A program made the position numbers and the translations under genes. From positions 2,170,001-2,234,000 of the forward strand of contig NZ_CP095462.1 in assembly GCF_023022965.1 (NCBI RefSeq): 64,000 nucleotides of DNA. The letters run 5' to 3'. Of the stretch, positions 51,658-61,597 are shown piece by piece; positions within the stretch are counted from its first letter, which is position 1; every line of letters starts with the position of its first letter. The notes under the pieces were generated by a model that did not search any database, was not told where the DNA came from, and saw nothing but the letters and a program-made list of their open reading frames with translations. The stretch is from Ectobacillus sp. JY-23 (lineage in GTDB: Bacteria; Bacillota; Bacilli; Bacillales; Bacillaceae_G).

Positions 51658-51936
51658 GAGAAGAAAAGCGGCACCAGCTCGCTCAGGCGCAGAATCAGAG
51701 GTTCTCCGATCGAAAAGGCGCTTTTTGCCTTTATGGGCGGAGGTTCTCTGATGACAGCGCCTAGCTGGTGGAGCTGGACAGGAAGAAAAGCGGAAGGGGC
51801 TTGCTTAACTCCATAGGAAAGAGGTTCCCGGCACAAAAAGGCGCTTTTTGCCTTTATGGGCTGGGGTTCTCTGACCGGAGGAGTTAGCCGCTGGAGCTGG
51901 ACAGGAAGAAAAGCGGCACCAGCTCGCTCAGGCGCA
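51658..51936. repeat. Tandem ~122-bp intergenic repeat (2.3 copies)
   Basis: Copy 1 starts near 51659, copy 2 near 51782, and a partial third near 51904. Each opens with GAAGAAAAGCGG, has AAAAGGCGCTTTTTGCCTTT (a small hairpin) in the middle, then a TATGGGC/GGTTCTCTGA block and ends GGAGCTGGACAG. Copies 1 and 3 share GGCACCAGCTCGCTCAGGCG, while copy 2 differs there. It fills the spoIID-murA gap and is not coding. Confidence 0.75.
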
Positions 51937-51944
51937 CAAAAAAA

Positions 51945-51980
51945 CAGCTTCCATGCTTTTCGGAAAAAACATAGAAGCTG
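51945..51980 (-). terminator. Terminator of murA
   Basis: CAGCTTCCATG (51945-51955) pairs with CATAGAAGCTG (51970-51980), with one G-U pair on the minus strand, followed there by seven T. Confidence 0.8.
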
Positions 51981-51988
51981 CCTTGCGA

Positions 51989-53290
51989 TTATGCATGAAG
52001 ATCTGATACGGTTTGTGCCGTTTCTTCATTTTGTTCTGTTACGCGTTCCACATCGGCGCCAAGCGCTGCGAGTTTACCGTGGAAGTTTACGTAGCCACGG
52101 TCTAAGTGTTTAAGCTCAGTTACGCGTGTGTAGCCATCGGATACAAGACCCGCCAGAATCAACGCTGCACCGGCACGAAGATCCGTTGCGGCTACTTCTG
52201 CGCCTTGCAAATCACACGGTCCGTTCATGATGACAGAGCGACCTTCAATTTTAATATCAGCATTCATACGACGGAACTCTTCTACATGCATGAAGCGATT
52301 TTCGAATACAGTTTCCGTAATCATGCTTGTGCCTTCTGCTTTTAGAAGAAGAGCCATCATCTGTGCTTGCATATCAGTTGGGAAGCCTGGGTGCGGCATC
52401 GTTTTGATGTCCACAGCTTTTAAGCGATCAGGACCGATTACACGCAAACCGTCTTCTTCCTCAATAATGGTAATACCCATTTCTTGCATTTTTGCTGTGA
52501 CAGGACGCAAATGCTCAGGTACTGCATTTTCTATGAGAACATTCCCACCTGTAATCGCCGCAGCAACCATAAATGTGCCTGCTTCAATACGGTCAGGAAT
52601 AACATGGTGATGTGTACCGAATAGCTTTGAAACGCCGTCAATGCGAATTGTTCCCGTACCTGCGCCACGTACTTTTCCACCCATCGCGTTCAAGAAGTTC
52701 GCAAGATCCACAATCTCCGGCTCTTTTGCCGCATTTTCAATGATTGTCGTACCTTTTGCCAACACAGCCGCTGACATGATGTTTTCCGTTGCACCTACAC
52801 TTGGAAAGTCTAAGTAAATTTTTGCTCCATGTAACTCTCCATCCACATATGCCTCTACAAATCCATTTCCAACCTTAACTTTTGCACCCATCGCTTCAAA
52901 GCCTTTAAGGTGCTGGTCGATTGGACGAGATCCGATTGCACAGCCGCCAGGCAAAGCAATGCGCGCGTGTCCTTTACGTGCCAAAAGTGGTCCCATAACT
53001 TGAACGGATGCACGCATTTTGCGCACGTACTCAAACGGCGCCTCCACGTTTAGCTCTTTCGATGCATCAATGATTACTTGGCCATCTGCGAATACGACAT
53101 CAGCATTTAAATGACGCAATACTTCATTAATTGTGTATACATCGGATAGAGCCGGCACATCAGATATGATATTTTTCCCGTCACTTGCTAATAAGGTTGC
53201 AGCAAGTATCGGCAAAACGGCGTTCTTTGCGCCTTCTACGCGCACAGTACCATTCAGCCGGCCACCGCCACGGACAATGATTTTTTCCAA
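51989..53290 (-). CDS. murA: UDP-N-acetylglucosamine 1-carboxyvinyltransferase
   Basis: 433 residues, full length. First committed step of peptidoglycan synthesis: transfers enolpyruvate from PEP to UDP-GlcNAc. [16 protein letters not shown] at the start, catalytic Cys117 in [16 protein letters not shown], and [13 protein letters not shown] are all present; Cys makes it fosfomycin-sensitive in principle. Position next to spoIID and ywmB marks it as the murAA copy. An N-to-C complete gene with its own terminator. Confidence 0.95.
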   Translation of the reverse strand: MEKIIVRGGGRLNGTVRVEGAKNAVLPILAATLLASDGKNIISDVPALSDVYTINEVLRHLNADVVFADGQVIIDASKELNVEAPFEYVRKMRASVQVMGPLLARKGHARIALPGGCAIGSRPIDQHLKGFEAMGAKVKVGNGFVEAYVDGELHGAKIYLDFPSVGATENIMSAAVLAKGTTIIENAAKEPEIVDLANFLNAMGGKVRGAGTGTIRIDGVSKLFGTHHHVIPDRIEAGTFMVAAAITGGNVLIENAVPEHLRPVTAKMQEMGITIIEEEDGLRVIGPDRLKAVDIKTMPHPGFPTDMQAQMMALLLKAEGTSMITETVFENRFMHVEEFRRMNADIKIEGRSVIMNGPCDLQGAEVAATDLRAGAALILAGLVSDGYTRVTELKHLDRGYVNFHGKLAALGADVERVTEQNEETAQTVSDLHA

Positions 53291-53329
53291 ATTATTCCCC
53301 TCCGTGTCTTCAATTTCCTAAATCATCTA

Positions 53330-54037
53330 TCAATACTCTGACGTAATTATTGGTGTGCCAACCACTACAGTCGTTTTGTCGCCTACAGTACGCAGTGCGA
53401 CTTGTACGTTCATTTTCTCTTTGTTTATAGAAAGGGCGTCATTCCACTTCCCAGTATATGCGGAAACCGTGACGAATGCTCTTTCCTGCAAAGTCTCAAT
53501 GGGCTTAGCTTCTAAGTCTTCCAATATTTTTGTTGCTTTATTTTGCAAAACACCTTCAATCTTATCACCCCAAACGGCTCGAACACAAGTGTAAATTGTC
53601 GGTTTTTGACTAAAAATTTTATCCATTTTCGCAACAATTCCCTCGTCCCACTTTTTCCCTTTTACCTCATAAATAATAAAGGTTTTATGTGTAGTATGAG
53701 CGTTTGTCCACGTTACTACAAGCCGTTCTTGACGATTTGAAAACTTTTTTATTGCGGTTGCCTTCATGCCCTGCTCTGCATTTTCCACATACCAATCCGC
53801 ACCGTCCGTTTGCGCCTTTAAACGCTCCAGCAGCTTTTGAAATGTATGTACATCACTTACTTCATCACTTTCTTCCTTAGCAAGCAAGCTCCACTCTTGT
53901 ATATGTGCTCCGTTCTTCTCTAAAACGGCTTGTATTTGTGTTATTTTTTTCTCCGGCTTTACAGCCTGTATTTGCTGATACCCCACGATTCCCATTACAA
54001 AAAACATGGCAATAAACAAATGTACCAATCTATTCAT
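53330..54037 (-). CDS. ywmB: YwmB-family protein (TATA-box-binding-like fold)
   Basis: 235 residues from the ATG at 54037, with GGAGGGG before it. A signal peptide or anchor (LFIAMFFVMGIVGYQQIQA) precedes an extracytoplasmic domain with two related halves, as in the YwmB family, whose fold resembles TBP. Function unknown; conserved beside murA and spoIID in Bacillus. Assigned from position and family look. Confidence 0.85.
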   Translation of the reverse strand: MNRLVHLFIAMFFVMGIVGYQQIQAVKPEKKITQIQAVLEKNGAHIQEWSLLAKEESDEVSDVHTFQKLLERLKAQTDGADWYVENAEQGMKATAIKKFSNRQERLVVTWTNAHTTHKTFIIYEVKGKKWDEGIVAKMDKIFSQKPTIYTCVRAVWGDKIEGVLQNKATKILEDLEAKPIETLQERAFVTVSAYTGKWNDALSINKEKMNVQVALRTVGDKTTVVVGTPIITSEY

Positions 54038-54113
54038 ATCGATCCCCTCCTGTTCCCATTTTTGACGGGACATGAGGGAAGTATACTCGACATTTACAGA
54101 CCAATTACACGCA

Positions 54114-54350
54114 TTACTGCAAAATATACGGCAAGCTTTTCGAATATCCTAAGTAATCCAAGAAAAAGTTACTTACAGACGAGCCAATTGCCACTGTCAA
54201 TAAAACAAGCAGCACCTTTGTTTGCAGCACTTTTCCTTTTTTCATTAGCTCTTCAATACGAAGTCCTTGAAGCGCCCACCAGGTTACACTGATAAAAAAC
54301 AGGTGCGATATAATCGCTATCAGCGCTTGTTGCCCTAACATTTGCGACAC
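54114..54350 (-). CDS. ywzB: DUF1146 family membrane protein YwzB
   Basis: 78 residues from GTG 54350, seven bases after AAGGGG; the frame is open to 54371. Two spans; GQQALIAIISHLFFISVTWWALQ and VAIGSSVSNFFLDYL are the DUF1146 hallmarks. Function unknown. Found between the ATP synthase or nuo operon and ywmB in Bacillus. Confidence 0.88.
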   Translation of the reverse strand: MSQMLGQQALIAIISHLFFISVTWWALQGLRIEELMKKGKVLQTKVLLVLLTVAIGSSVSNFFLDYLGYSKSLPYILQ

Positions 54351-54502
54351 AGTAAATCCCCTTCCCAACAATTTTCCAAGTCATTTTCACAACTAAACAA
54401 TTCGCCTTATCATCCCATTTTTCCTTTTATACGGAGAACTGCGATTTCTATGCACAAGGCGACCTCTACAATCTACTATCTAAAAAGTTTTTTAAGCTCT
54501 AA

Positions 54503-54530
54503 AAAGTGCAGAATCTTCACTCTGCACTTT
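54503..54530 (-). terminator. Terminator of the nuo operon
   Basis: AAAGTGCAGA and TCTGCACTTT pair perfectly over 10 bases around ATCTTCAC, 22 bases after the nuoN stop, with T-rich sequence following on the minus strand. Confidence 0.8.
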
Positions 54531-54552
54531 TCTCACTGTATCATTTATATCA

Positions 54553-56052
54553 CTAGTTTTGTCCAATGTAAAAGAAATCTCTCATAAATGGAAAGTTCTC
54601 GTAAAAAATGTCATATCCAATTGACGGTAAAATACCGCATACAATTGTGAGCACAGCACATATGGTAATAACAACCTTTAAATTGAAAGGGATATCTGAC
54701 ACTTCTTCTTCAGATGTCCGGAAGAACATGAGCTGGAGGATACGAAAATAATAAGCAAATGATACCACCGTTGTCGCCATTAAGATGGCGGGTAGTACAT
54801 AGTAAGAAGCATCACCAGCCAGCGCGCCAAGGAAAATGTGTACCTTTCCGATAAATCCAGCCGTGCCCGGAATTCCTGCAAGTGAGAGAATAAAAATTGT
54901 CATTGCAATCGCCAGCAAAGGCGAGCGGCGGTACAGACCGGAAAAAGCATGTACGCTGTCATCGCCATTTCGACTGATTGCGTATAGCACCGCAAATCCC
55001 CCGATGCTCATCAATAGATAAGCGAGCATATAAAACCACATCGAGTCGAGCGTGAAAGCAGACAATGTAGCAAACGGAACCAGTAAATAACCGGCATGTG
55101 CGATACCGGAGTAAGCCAGCATCCGCTTTACGTTCGTCTGCTTTAGTGCAACAACATTACCAATCACCATGGAAGCTACCGCCAATACCGCAATGTAAAT
55201 TTGCATCTTATCCATCACTGTTGTTGTACCGGCTGGCGTTCCTGAAAAGATCAGCAGGAAGATGCGCAACATAATTACAAAGCCGGCTAGTTTAGATACA
55301 GTCCCTAAAAAAGCGGTCACTGGTGTCGGCGCCCCTTCATATACGTCAGGCGCCCACATATGAAACGGAGCAGCCGCCAGTTTAAATGCCAAGCCAACGA
55401 AGGTTAGTAAAAAGGCAATGGATAAAAGTAGTTCCACATCGCCTCTTGTTTGCCCCTGCAGCACAGCCATCATCTCGGTTGCATTTGTCGTGCCGGTTAG
55501 GCCATACAGGTAGCTCATCCCAAACAGTGTAATTGCTGTGGCGATACCGCCGTTAATTACGTATTTCATCGCGGCTTCGTTGGAAGCAGTACATGTTTTA
55601 CGAATTCCCACTAAAATATAGGAGGAAAGGGACAACAGCTCTAAGCCTACAAACAATGTAATAAGATCATTGCTCGATGTCATAATCATCGCACCCAGCA
55701 AGGCAGTTAAAAACAGGTAAAAATATTCGCTGCGGTCCTCAATCATTTTTTTCTCATAGTCGCTTAGCGCAAGCATGAGCACAAGTGCAGCGCCTACAAG
55801 TAAAAGCGATTTAAAGGCTTTTGAAAAGCCATCGAGCACGAAGGTACCGTATAAAATGTCACTTGCGGGATCGTTATACAAAAAGATTAGCGCTACCAGC
55901 GATGATAGCACAGCCAAGATGGCAAGCAAACCAAGCTTTCGCTTTCCAATGTCAAACAGGTCCAGCAAGGAAAGGAGTACAGCAGCACCAACGATAATGA
56001 ACTCTGGCAGCATCAAGCCCCAGGGCAAGCTCAGCAGCATTTCCATATCCAT
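54553..56052 (-). CDS. nuoN: NADH-quinone oxidoreductase-like subunit N
   Basis: 499 residues, about 14 spans, antiporter-like subunit of respiratory complex I. YIPV-type start, the charged Glu in the fifth span (FVGLELLSLSSYIL), KLAAAPFHMWAPDVYEGAPTPV and the PGTAGFIGKVHIF block identify NuoN. It pumps protons as part of the membrane arm. Last gene of the operon. Five bases separate it from nuoM. Confidence 0.95.
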   Translation of the reverse strand: MDMEMLLSLPWGLMLPEFIIVGAAVLLSLLDLFDIGKRKLGLLAILAVLSSLVALIFLYNDPASDILYGTFVLDGFSKAFKSLLLVGAALVLMLALSDYEKKMIEDRSEYFYLFLTALLGAMIMTSSNDLITLFVGLELLSLSSYILVGIRKTCTASNEAAMKYVINGGIATAITLFGMSYLYGLTGTTNATEMMAVLQGQTRGDVELLLSIAFLLTFVGLAFKLAAAPFHMWAPDVYEGAPTPVTAFLGTVSKLAGFVIMLRIFLLIFSGTPAGTTTVMDKMQIYIAVLAVASMVIGNVVALKQTNVKRMLAYSGIAHAGYLLVPFATLSAFTLDSMWFYMLAYLLMSIGGFAVLYAISRNGDDSVHAFSGLYRRSPLLAIAMTIFILSLAGIPGTAGFIGKVHIFLGALAGDASYYVLPAILMATTVVSFAYYFRILQLMFFRTSEEEVSDIPFNLKVVITICAVLTIVCGILPSIGYDIFYENFPFMRDFFYIGQN

Positions 56053-56057
56053 TGCGA

Positions 56058-57521
56058 CTACCTCCCCACCATTTGCAGTACAGACCCGATCGGCCCGCCA
56101 AGTAATTCAGGAACAACACCAATTGCGATAATAAGTACGAGCAAGGCTGCAGCCGGTACAATTTCCAAGCCGCACAAATCACGGCCATTCGGTCCTTCTC
56201 CAAATGTAATTGAGAGAACGGCCCGCAGCACATAGGCAGCTGTTACAATGATGCCGAACGCTCCCATTGCCGCAACGACCGGCATGGTTTGAAACAAACC
56301 GAGAAATGCTAAAAATTCACTAATAAACCCTGACATGCCTGGCAATCCAAGCGAAGCCATCCCGCCCGCCAGTAAAAATCCGCCAAACAACGGCATGCTT
56401 TTTGCGAGACCTCCAAGCTTTGCAAGATCACTTGTACCAAACCGATCTTCCAAAATACCAAGTAAAAAGAACAGCAGCGCAGCAATTAAACCGTGCGATA
56501 CAACTTGAAATACAGCCCCTTTTATGCCCGCTTCATTCATTGCTGCCAAACCAATTAGTACAATCCCCATATGAGAAATACTAGAATAGGCAAGTACTTT
56601 GCGCAGATTTGTTTGGATGAGCGCCAATAATGCGCCGTACCATACATTTACCATACCAATTACAGCGATCCAAAACGATAGGCGCTCAAATTGCTCTGGG
56701 AATAGCCCAAGTCCAAAGCGAACTAACCCGTAAGCTCCGATTTTCAGCAATACACCAGCATGCAGCATAACAACTGCCGGTGGTGCTTGTACGTGCACCT
56801 GCACCATCCAGCGATGAAGCGGAAAGATAGGCAGCTTGATTCCAAATGCGATAAACAGTGCAATAAACAGCCCCATTTTCAGCTCTTCCGATACATGACC
56901 AATCGTTTGTCCGCTTTGTAGCGCCTGCATAATACCTTCATAATTGGTCGTTCCCGTCTTACCAAATAAGATGACAAACACAACTAACAAAATAGCCGAG
57001 CCAATGCCATTGTAGATTAAATAACTGTAGGAAGCTTGCTCGCTGCCAAACCGTCCCCACTTCCCAACAAGAAGAAACATCGCCGGCAAGGTAAGTTCAA
57101 AAAAGAAGAAAAATAATAGAAGATTCTCAGCGGCAAATACCCCGAGCATGCCAATCTCTAATACAAGTAGCAAGGCATAAAAACCTCTCGCACCTTCTGT
57201 AATGTTTCGGCCTGCGAAAGCTGCCAACAGCGCCAATACAGCTGTTAAGAACATCATCATAAAGGAAAAACCGTTTACCCCAAGCTCAAACGCTACTTGA
57301 AATAGATTTTGCCCTTCAAAATTGCCAAACTGGAACCAGTTTGTATAAAAGGAAAACGATGAAAATGATGCACCCATTACATATGATTGATACATGACAA
57401 GCGCACAAACGAGTGGAAATAGAGTGCCGAGTATTCCTACTAGCATCGAGCGCTTTGTAAACAGCAACGATGCAAGCCCTAAGAGCGGGGAGAATACGAA
57501 CAGGATCAATATTGCATTCAT
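56058..57521 (-). CDS. nuoM: NADH-quinone oxidoreductase-like subunit M
   Basis: 487 residues, about 14 spans. The FFFFELTLPAMFLLVGKWG segment with its channel Glu, KLPIFPLHRWMVQVHVQAPP and SLGLPGMSGFISEFLAF are NuoM signatures. Antiporter-like proton channel. Start overlaps the nuoL stop by four bases. Confidence 0.95.
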   Translation of the reverse strand: MNAILILFVFSPLLGLASLLFTKRSMLVGILGTLFPLVCALVMYQSYVMGASFSSFSFYTNWFQFGNFEGQNLFQVAFELGVNGFSFMMMFLTAVLALLAAFAGRNITEGARGFYALLLVLEIGMLGVFAAENLLLFFFFFELTLPAMFLLVGKWGRFGSEQASYSYLIYNGIGSAILLVVFVILFGKTGTTNYEGIMQALQSGQTIGHVSEELKMGLFIALFIAFGIKLPIFPLHRWMVQVHVQAPPAVVMLHAGVLLKIGAYGLVRFGLGLFPEQFERLSFWIAVIGMVNVWYGALLALIQTNLRKVLAYSSISHMGIVLIGLAAMNEAGIKGAVFQVVSHGLIAALLFFLLGILEDRFGTSDLAKLGGLAKSMPLFGGFLLAGGMASLGLPGMSGFISEFLAFLGLFQTMPVVAAMGAFGIIVTAAYVLRAVLSITFGEGPNGRDLCGLEIVPAAALLVLIIAIGVVPELLGGPIGSVLQMVGR

Positions 57522-59344
57522 GAGAAATACCCCCCTACTACAATGACAAGTAAAGCGGCAAGTGTGACAAACACAACTGCACCATAGGTCTGCACCTGGC
57601 CACTCTGTAGCCTCGCACCAAGACCTCCGCTTCCGCTGACAATACCGCGTATCCCTTGTGCAATTCCCTCTACCACACGCTCAATTACCTGCATAAGCTT
57701 CGCTAGTATGTTGATGAGAGGAAGAACAGTCAAAGCATAAAACTCATCTACATAGTATTTATTTTGCAAAATTATATAAAACATAGAACGTTCCTGCTCT
57801 GTACGAGGACCTTTGTACATTACGTAAGCTACTGCAATCCCGCCCAACGAAAGAACCGTAGCCATAATCATAATCCAAGCCGGGCCATGTCCATGCTTTG
57901 AAAGCAATACATCACCTTCAAGCCAGTCTCCTAAAAAAGTACCGAACCAAGGCGTATTGAGATAACCTGCAAGTACAGCCAAAGCCCCGAGTACCATCAT
58001 TGGGAGGGTCATCACGCCCGGTGATTCATGACCAGTGCGCTGCGCTTTTCCTGTAAAAACCAGAAAATATAAACGAAACATATAAAATGCAGTTAATGCG
58101 GCTGCCAGCATTCCTAAAGTAAATAATACATAGTTGCCGTTTTGCCACGCCGCAAGCAAAATTTCATCTTTACTGAAGAAGCCTGACAAAAGCGGTACGC
58201 CGCTAATTGCCATTGCTCCGATTAAAAAGAGAGTGCCGGTCACTTTCATCTGCCGATATAAGCCACCCATTTTCGTAATATCTTGTGTGTGCACAGCATG
58301 GATGACACTTCCAGCTGCTAGAAACAGCAATGCTTTAAAGAATGCATGTGTCGTTAAATGGAAAATAGCAGCAACGTATCCACCCGAACCAAGCGCAAGC
58401 ATCATATAGCCGAGCTGACTGACGGTCGAAAATGCTAGAATACGTTTAATATCGGTTTGTACCAAGCCGATACTTGCGGCGAAAACAGCGGTAAATCCGC
58501 CTGTAATGGCGACTGTCATCATCGCCGCTTCACTTGCCTCGAATAACGGAAACATCGCTGCCACCAAGTACACACCAGCTGCTACCATCGTTGCGGCGTG
58601 AATGAGAGCCGACACAGGCGTCGGTCCTTCCATTGCATCAGGAAGCCATGTATGCAGCGGAAATTGACCTGATTTTCCAACTGCGCCGATAAAAATTAAA
58701 ATGGCAGTTAAGGTAATCATGCTATCTGGCACAGCACCTTCTGACAAAGCTGTAAAAATAGCCTCATATTCGAAGCTACCTGCCTGCCAAAAAAGAAGAA
58801 TGATCCCAATGAATAAGCCTACATCACCGATACGTGTCATTATAAAAGCTTTTTTCGCAGCGGCGCGCGCTTCTGGCTTAAAGTAGTAAAAGCCGATCAG
58901 CAAAAAGGAACCGAGACCGACCAGCTCCCAAAATATGTACAGCTGCAGAAGGTTGGGAGATAACACAAGACCGAGCATCGCAAAGGTAAATAAGCCGAGG
59001 TACGCATAAAAGACGGAAATACGCGCATCTCCCTTCATATAACCATTTGCGTATACATGTACCAAAAAGCTGACAAGCGTTACAATCACAAGCATTAAGG
59101 CATTTAGCGCCGTTACTTTAAAGCCCATGGTAATGGTTCTTTCTCCGATAACCAGCCACGTCCACTCCTTGTACAGTGTAGGCTCTGTCAATCGCTCCAC
59201 AAGCACGGCGACTGCCCCCACCAAGGATGCCAACATGAACAATGAGCCGATTAAGCCCGATCGCTCCCGCAAGCGTCCAAACAATAAAATAAGGAAGGAT
59301 ACAAGCGGAAACACCGGTATTAACCATGCATAACTCATCATCAT
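57518..59344 (-). CDS. nuoL: NADH-quinone oxidoreductase-like subunit L
   Basis: 608 residues. IFWELVGLGSFLLIGFYY, SGQFPLHTWLPDAMEGPTPV and SGFFSKDEILLAA identify NuoL. The C-terminal part carries the long lateral helix region of this subunit (about 520-585). Distal proton pump of the membrane arm. Starts six bases after the nuoK stop. Confidence 0.95.
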   Translation of the reverse strand: MMMSYAWLIPVFPLVSFLILLFGRLRERSGLIGSLFMLASLVGAVAVLVERLTEPTLYKEWTWLVIGERTITMGFKVTALNALMLVIVTLVSFLVHVYANGYMKGDARISVFYAYLGLFTFAMLGLVLSPNLLQLYIFWELVGLGSFLLIGFYYFKPEARAAAKKAFIMTRIGDVGLFIGIILLFWQAGSFEYEAIFTALSEGAVPDSMITLTAILIFIGAVGKSGQFPLHTWLPDAMEGPTPVSALIHAATMVAAGVYLVAAMFPLFEASEAAMMTVAITGGFTAVFAASIGLVQTDIKRILAFSTVSQLGYMMLALGSGGYVAAIFHLTTHAFFKALLFLAAGSVIHAVHTQDITKMGGLYRQMKVTGTLFLIGAMAISGVPLLSGFFSKDEILLAAWQNGNYVLFTLGMLAAALTAFYMFRLYFLVFTGKAQRTGHESPGVMTLPMMVLGALAVLAGYLNTPWFGTFLGDWLEGDVLLSKHGHGPAWIMIMATVLSLGGIAVAYVMYKGPRTEQERSMFYIILQNKYYVDEFYALTVLPLINILAKLMQVIERVVEGIAQGIRGIVSGSGGLGARLQSGQVQTYGAVVFVTLAALLVIVVGGYFS

Positions 59345-59350
59345 CCCTCC

Positions 59351-59665
59351 TTATCTCTTCAATGTATTCATTTCATCCACATTTACCGTTCGGCGGTTGC
59401 GATACAGCGCGATTAAAATGGCCAGGCCAACCGCTGCTTCTGCTGCCGCTACGGTAATCGTAAACAGCGAAAATACTTGCCCGTTTAAACTTGGAAAGAG
59501 ACCTAGCTTGCTGAACGCGACTAAATTCAAGTTTGCGGCATTCATCATCAATTCGATACAAATGAGGACAATGACCGCATTACGCTTGGTTAATGCACCA
59601 TATAAACCGATACAAAACAAGATAATGGCAAGCACGAGGTAACCTGCGACAGGAATATCATTCAT
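59351..59665 (-). CDS. nuoK: NADH-quinone oxidoreductase-like subunit K
   Basis: 104 residues, three spans, with the two conserved membrane Glu residues ([17 protein letters not shown] and [13 protein letters not shown]). Small membrane-arm subunit joining the pump chain. Overlaps nuoJ by eight bases. Confidence 0.95.
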   Translation of the reverse strand: MNDIPVAGYLVLAIILFCIGLYGALTKRNAVIVLICIELMMNAANLNLVAFSKLGLFPSLNGQVFSLFTITVAAAEAAVGLAILIALYRNRRTVNVDEMNTLKR

Positions 59666-60167
59666 GCTCTTTTTCCTCCTTGCCCTTTGCTAGAATGATT
59701 GAGCCAACAAGCGCCACCAGCAGCAGCACCGAAGTAATTTCAAATGGAATGATATACTTTGTATACAATAAAACACCAATTTGCTTTGTATTTTCTTCAT
59801 GAAGCGGCGCCTCTGTCGCTGCGCTAAAATCCACGTGGTTTACGGCATAATACATCACCGCACCAAAGGCAAGTACGCCAATCAAGACAAGCAGTGAACG
59901 CCATCCGCTGTTTCCTTCACTTTCTGCATCATGCTTCGTCAGCATAATGCCAAAAATCATCACGATTGTCACTGCACCAGAGTAAATCAAGATTTGTACA
60001 ACACCGACGAATTCTGCCGATAACATAAAATACAAGCCGGCGATGCTAAGAAATGTAAAGACGAGCGCCAACATCATATGCATCACCTTTGTGAGGTGCA
60101 GCATCAGCACACCACCAGCAATCGCGATAACGGAAAGTGCTAAAAAAGCTAAAAATCCGCCGCTCAT
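59658..60167 (-). CDS. nuoJ: NADH-quinone oxidoreductase-like subunit J
   Basis: 169 residues, five spans. [20 protein letters not shown] is the NuoJ signature around the third span, whose pi-bulge is involved in coupling. Overlaps nuoI by four bases. Confidence 0.95.
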   Translation of the reverse strand: MSGGFLAFLALSVIAIAGGVLMLHLTKVMHMMLALVFTFLSIAGLYFMLSAEFVGVVQILIYSGAVTIVMIFGIMLTKHDAESEGNSGWRSLLVLIGVLAFGAVMYYAVNHVDFSAATEAPLHEENTKQIGVLLYTKYIIPFEITSVLLLVALVGSIILAKGKEEKEHE

Positions 60168-60583
60168 GCTTTGTTCTCCCTTCTAATGTTCGTATCGTTT
60201 TCATCAAGCCATTCCAAATTTTTAAACAAATCATCGCGCGAATATTCCGCGAGCTCAAAGTTATTTGTCATCACAATTGCTTCCGTCGGACAAACCTCAG
60301 TACAAAGGTCACATAAAATACAGATCTCAAAGTTGATATCGTACGTCTCAATGATTTTGCCTTTTTTCGTAGGATCAGGGTGCTTTTTACCCGTTAGCTG
60401 AATGCAGTCGGTCGGACAAATTTGCGCGCATTGGTTACACACAATGCACTTTTCCGGATAAAACTTTTGGATACCGCGGAATCTGTCCGGAAGCGGTATG
60501 GGTTGATTCGGATAATCATATGTTACCTTTTCCTTTGATAAGTTTTGTAGCGTGTATTTAAGTCCCTTCAGCAGTCCTAACAT
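60164..60583 (-). CDS. nuoI: NADH-quinone oxidoreductase-like iron-sulfur subunit I
   Basis: 139 residues with two CxxCxxCxxxCP sets (CIVCNQCAQICP and CILCDLCTEVCP) binding the N6a and N6b 4Fe-4S clusters that pass electrons to NuoB. Peripheral arm subunit. Thirteen bases from nuoH. Confidence 0.95.
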   Translation of the reverse strand: MLGLLKGLKYTLQNLSKEKVTYDYPNQPIPLPDRFRGIQKFYPEKCIVCNQCAQICPTDCIQLTGKKHPDPTKKGKIIETYDINFEICILCDLCTEVCPTEAIVMTNNFELAEYSRDDLFKNLEWLDENDTNIRRENKA

Positions 60584-60595
60584 GCTCCATCCCCC

Positions 60596-61597
60596 TTAGA
60601 AGAACAGCTCTTTCAGTAAAGCTGTTACAAAGATGTTTGCCAGCGCTACTGGCAGCAGCACCTTCCACCCGAACTCCATTAAATGATCAGCACGCAAGCG
60701 CGGGAACGTGACGCGGAACCAAATCAATATAAACATAACAACCGCAAACTTAAGTGCGAACCAAACAGCTCCCGGAATGAAGGCCAGAAACGGTACCGGC
60801 AGCCATCCGCCTAAAAACAGGACTGTAATCAGCGAGGTCATCGCAAAAAAGTACACATATTCTGCCAGCATAAAAAACGCCCAGCGAAACCCAGAGTATT
60901 CCGTATGGTAACCAGATACAAGCTCCGATTCCGCCTCAGGTAAATCAAACGGGGTTCGATTCAGCTCCGCAACAGCCGCAATGAAAAAGACTAAAAACGC
61001 AACAGGCTGTAAAAAGATATACCAAACCCGCTCCTGTGCATATACGATATCAAGCAGGTTCATGCTTCCTGTCAACAACACAATACCAATCACGCTCATA
61101 ACGAGCGGAATCTCATAGGAAATCATTTGTGCGGCGGCGCGCATGCCGCCAAGCAGCGAGTACTTATTGTTAGAAGCCCATGCCCCCGTTACAATGCCCA
61201 CCGTCGTAATCCCAGACACCGCAATATAATATAGAAGCCCGACACCGATATCGGCAAAGCGAAATGCATCTGTAAAAGGAATCACAGCCAAGACAAGGAA
61301 TGCCGGCGCAAAAGCGATAACCGGACCTAAAATAAACAGCGGTTTATCGGCAGCCTTCGGAATCGTATCTTCTTTAATTAATAGTTTTAATACATCCGCC
61401 ACCGTCTGTAATAAACCAAAGCGGCCCCCGACCTGGTTTGGTCCAATACGGCCTTGCATAAAGCCCATAACCTTACGCTCTGCTAGAATGCCGTATGTAA
61501 CAAAGCCGAGCACCATAAACAAAAGCATTGTCGCCAAGCCAAAAAAGATGAAAAAGGTCGTCCAGCCTGGACTCGCCTCTAAGAGCCGCTGTACCAT
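60596..61597 (-). CDS. nuoH: NADH-quinone oxidoreductase-like subunit H
   Basis: 333 residues, eight spans. ERKVMGFMQGRIGPNQVG, AAAQMISYEIPLVMS and NRTPFDLPEAESELVSGYHTE (quinone-channel loop; last seen with its full Glu/Asp set) identify NuoH, which forms the quinone chamber with NuoB and NuoD. Follows nuoD directly (one-base overlap), with no nuoE, F or G between, as in Bacillus-type complexes that lack the NADH-binding module. Confidence 0.95.
   Translation of the reverse strand: MVQRLLEASPGWTTFFIFFGLATMLLFMVLGFVTYGILAERKVMGFMQGRIGPNQVGGRFGLLQTVADVLKLLIKEDTIPKAADKPLFILGPVIAFAPAFLVLAVIPFTDAFRFADIGVGLLYYIAVSGITTVGIVTGAWASNNKYSLLGGMRAAAQMISYEIPLVMSVIGIVLLTGSMNLLDIVYAQERVWYIFLQPVAFLVFFIAAVAELNRTPFDLPEAESELVSGYHTEYSGFRWAFFMLAEYVYFFAMTSLITVLFLGGWLPVPFLAFIPGAVWFALKFAVVMFILIWFRVTFPRLRADHLMEFGWKVLLPVALANIFVTALLKELFF

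Noticed and set aside
51607-51836. Short frames on both strands in the spoIID-murA gap
   Set aside because: They follow the tandem repeat, have no ribosome sites and no protein-like composition.
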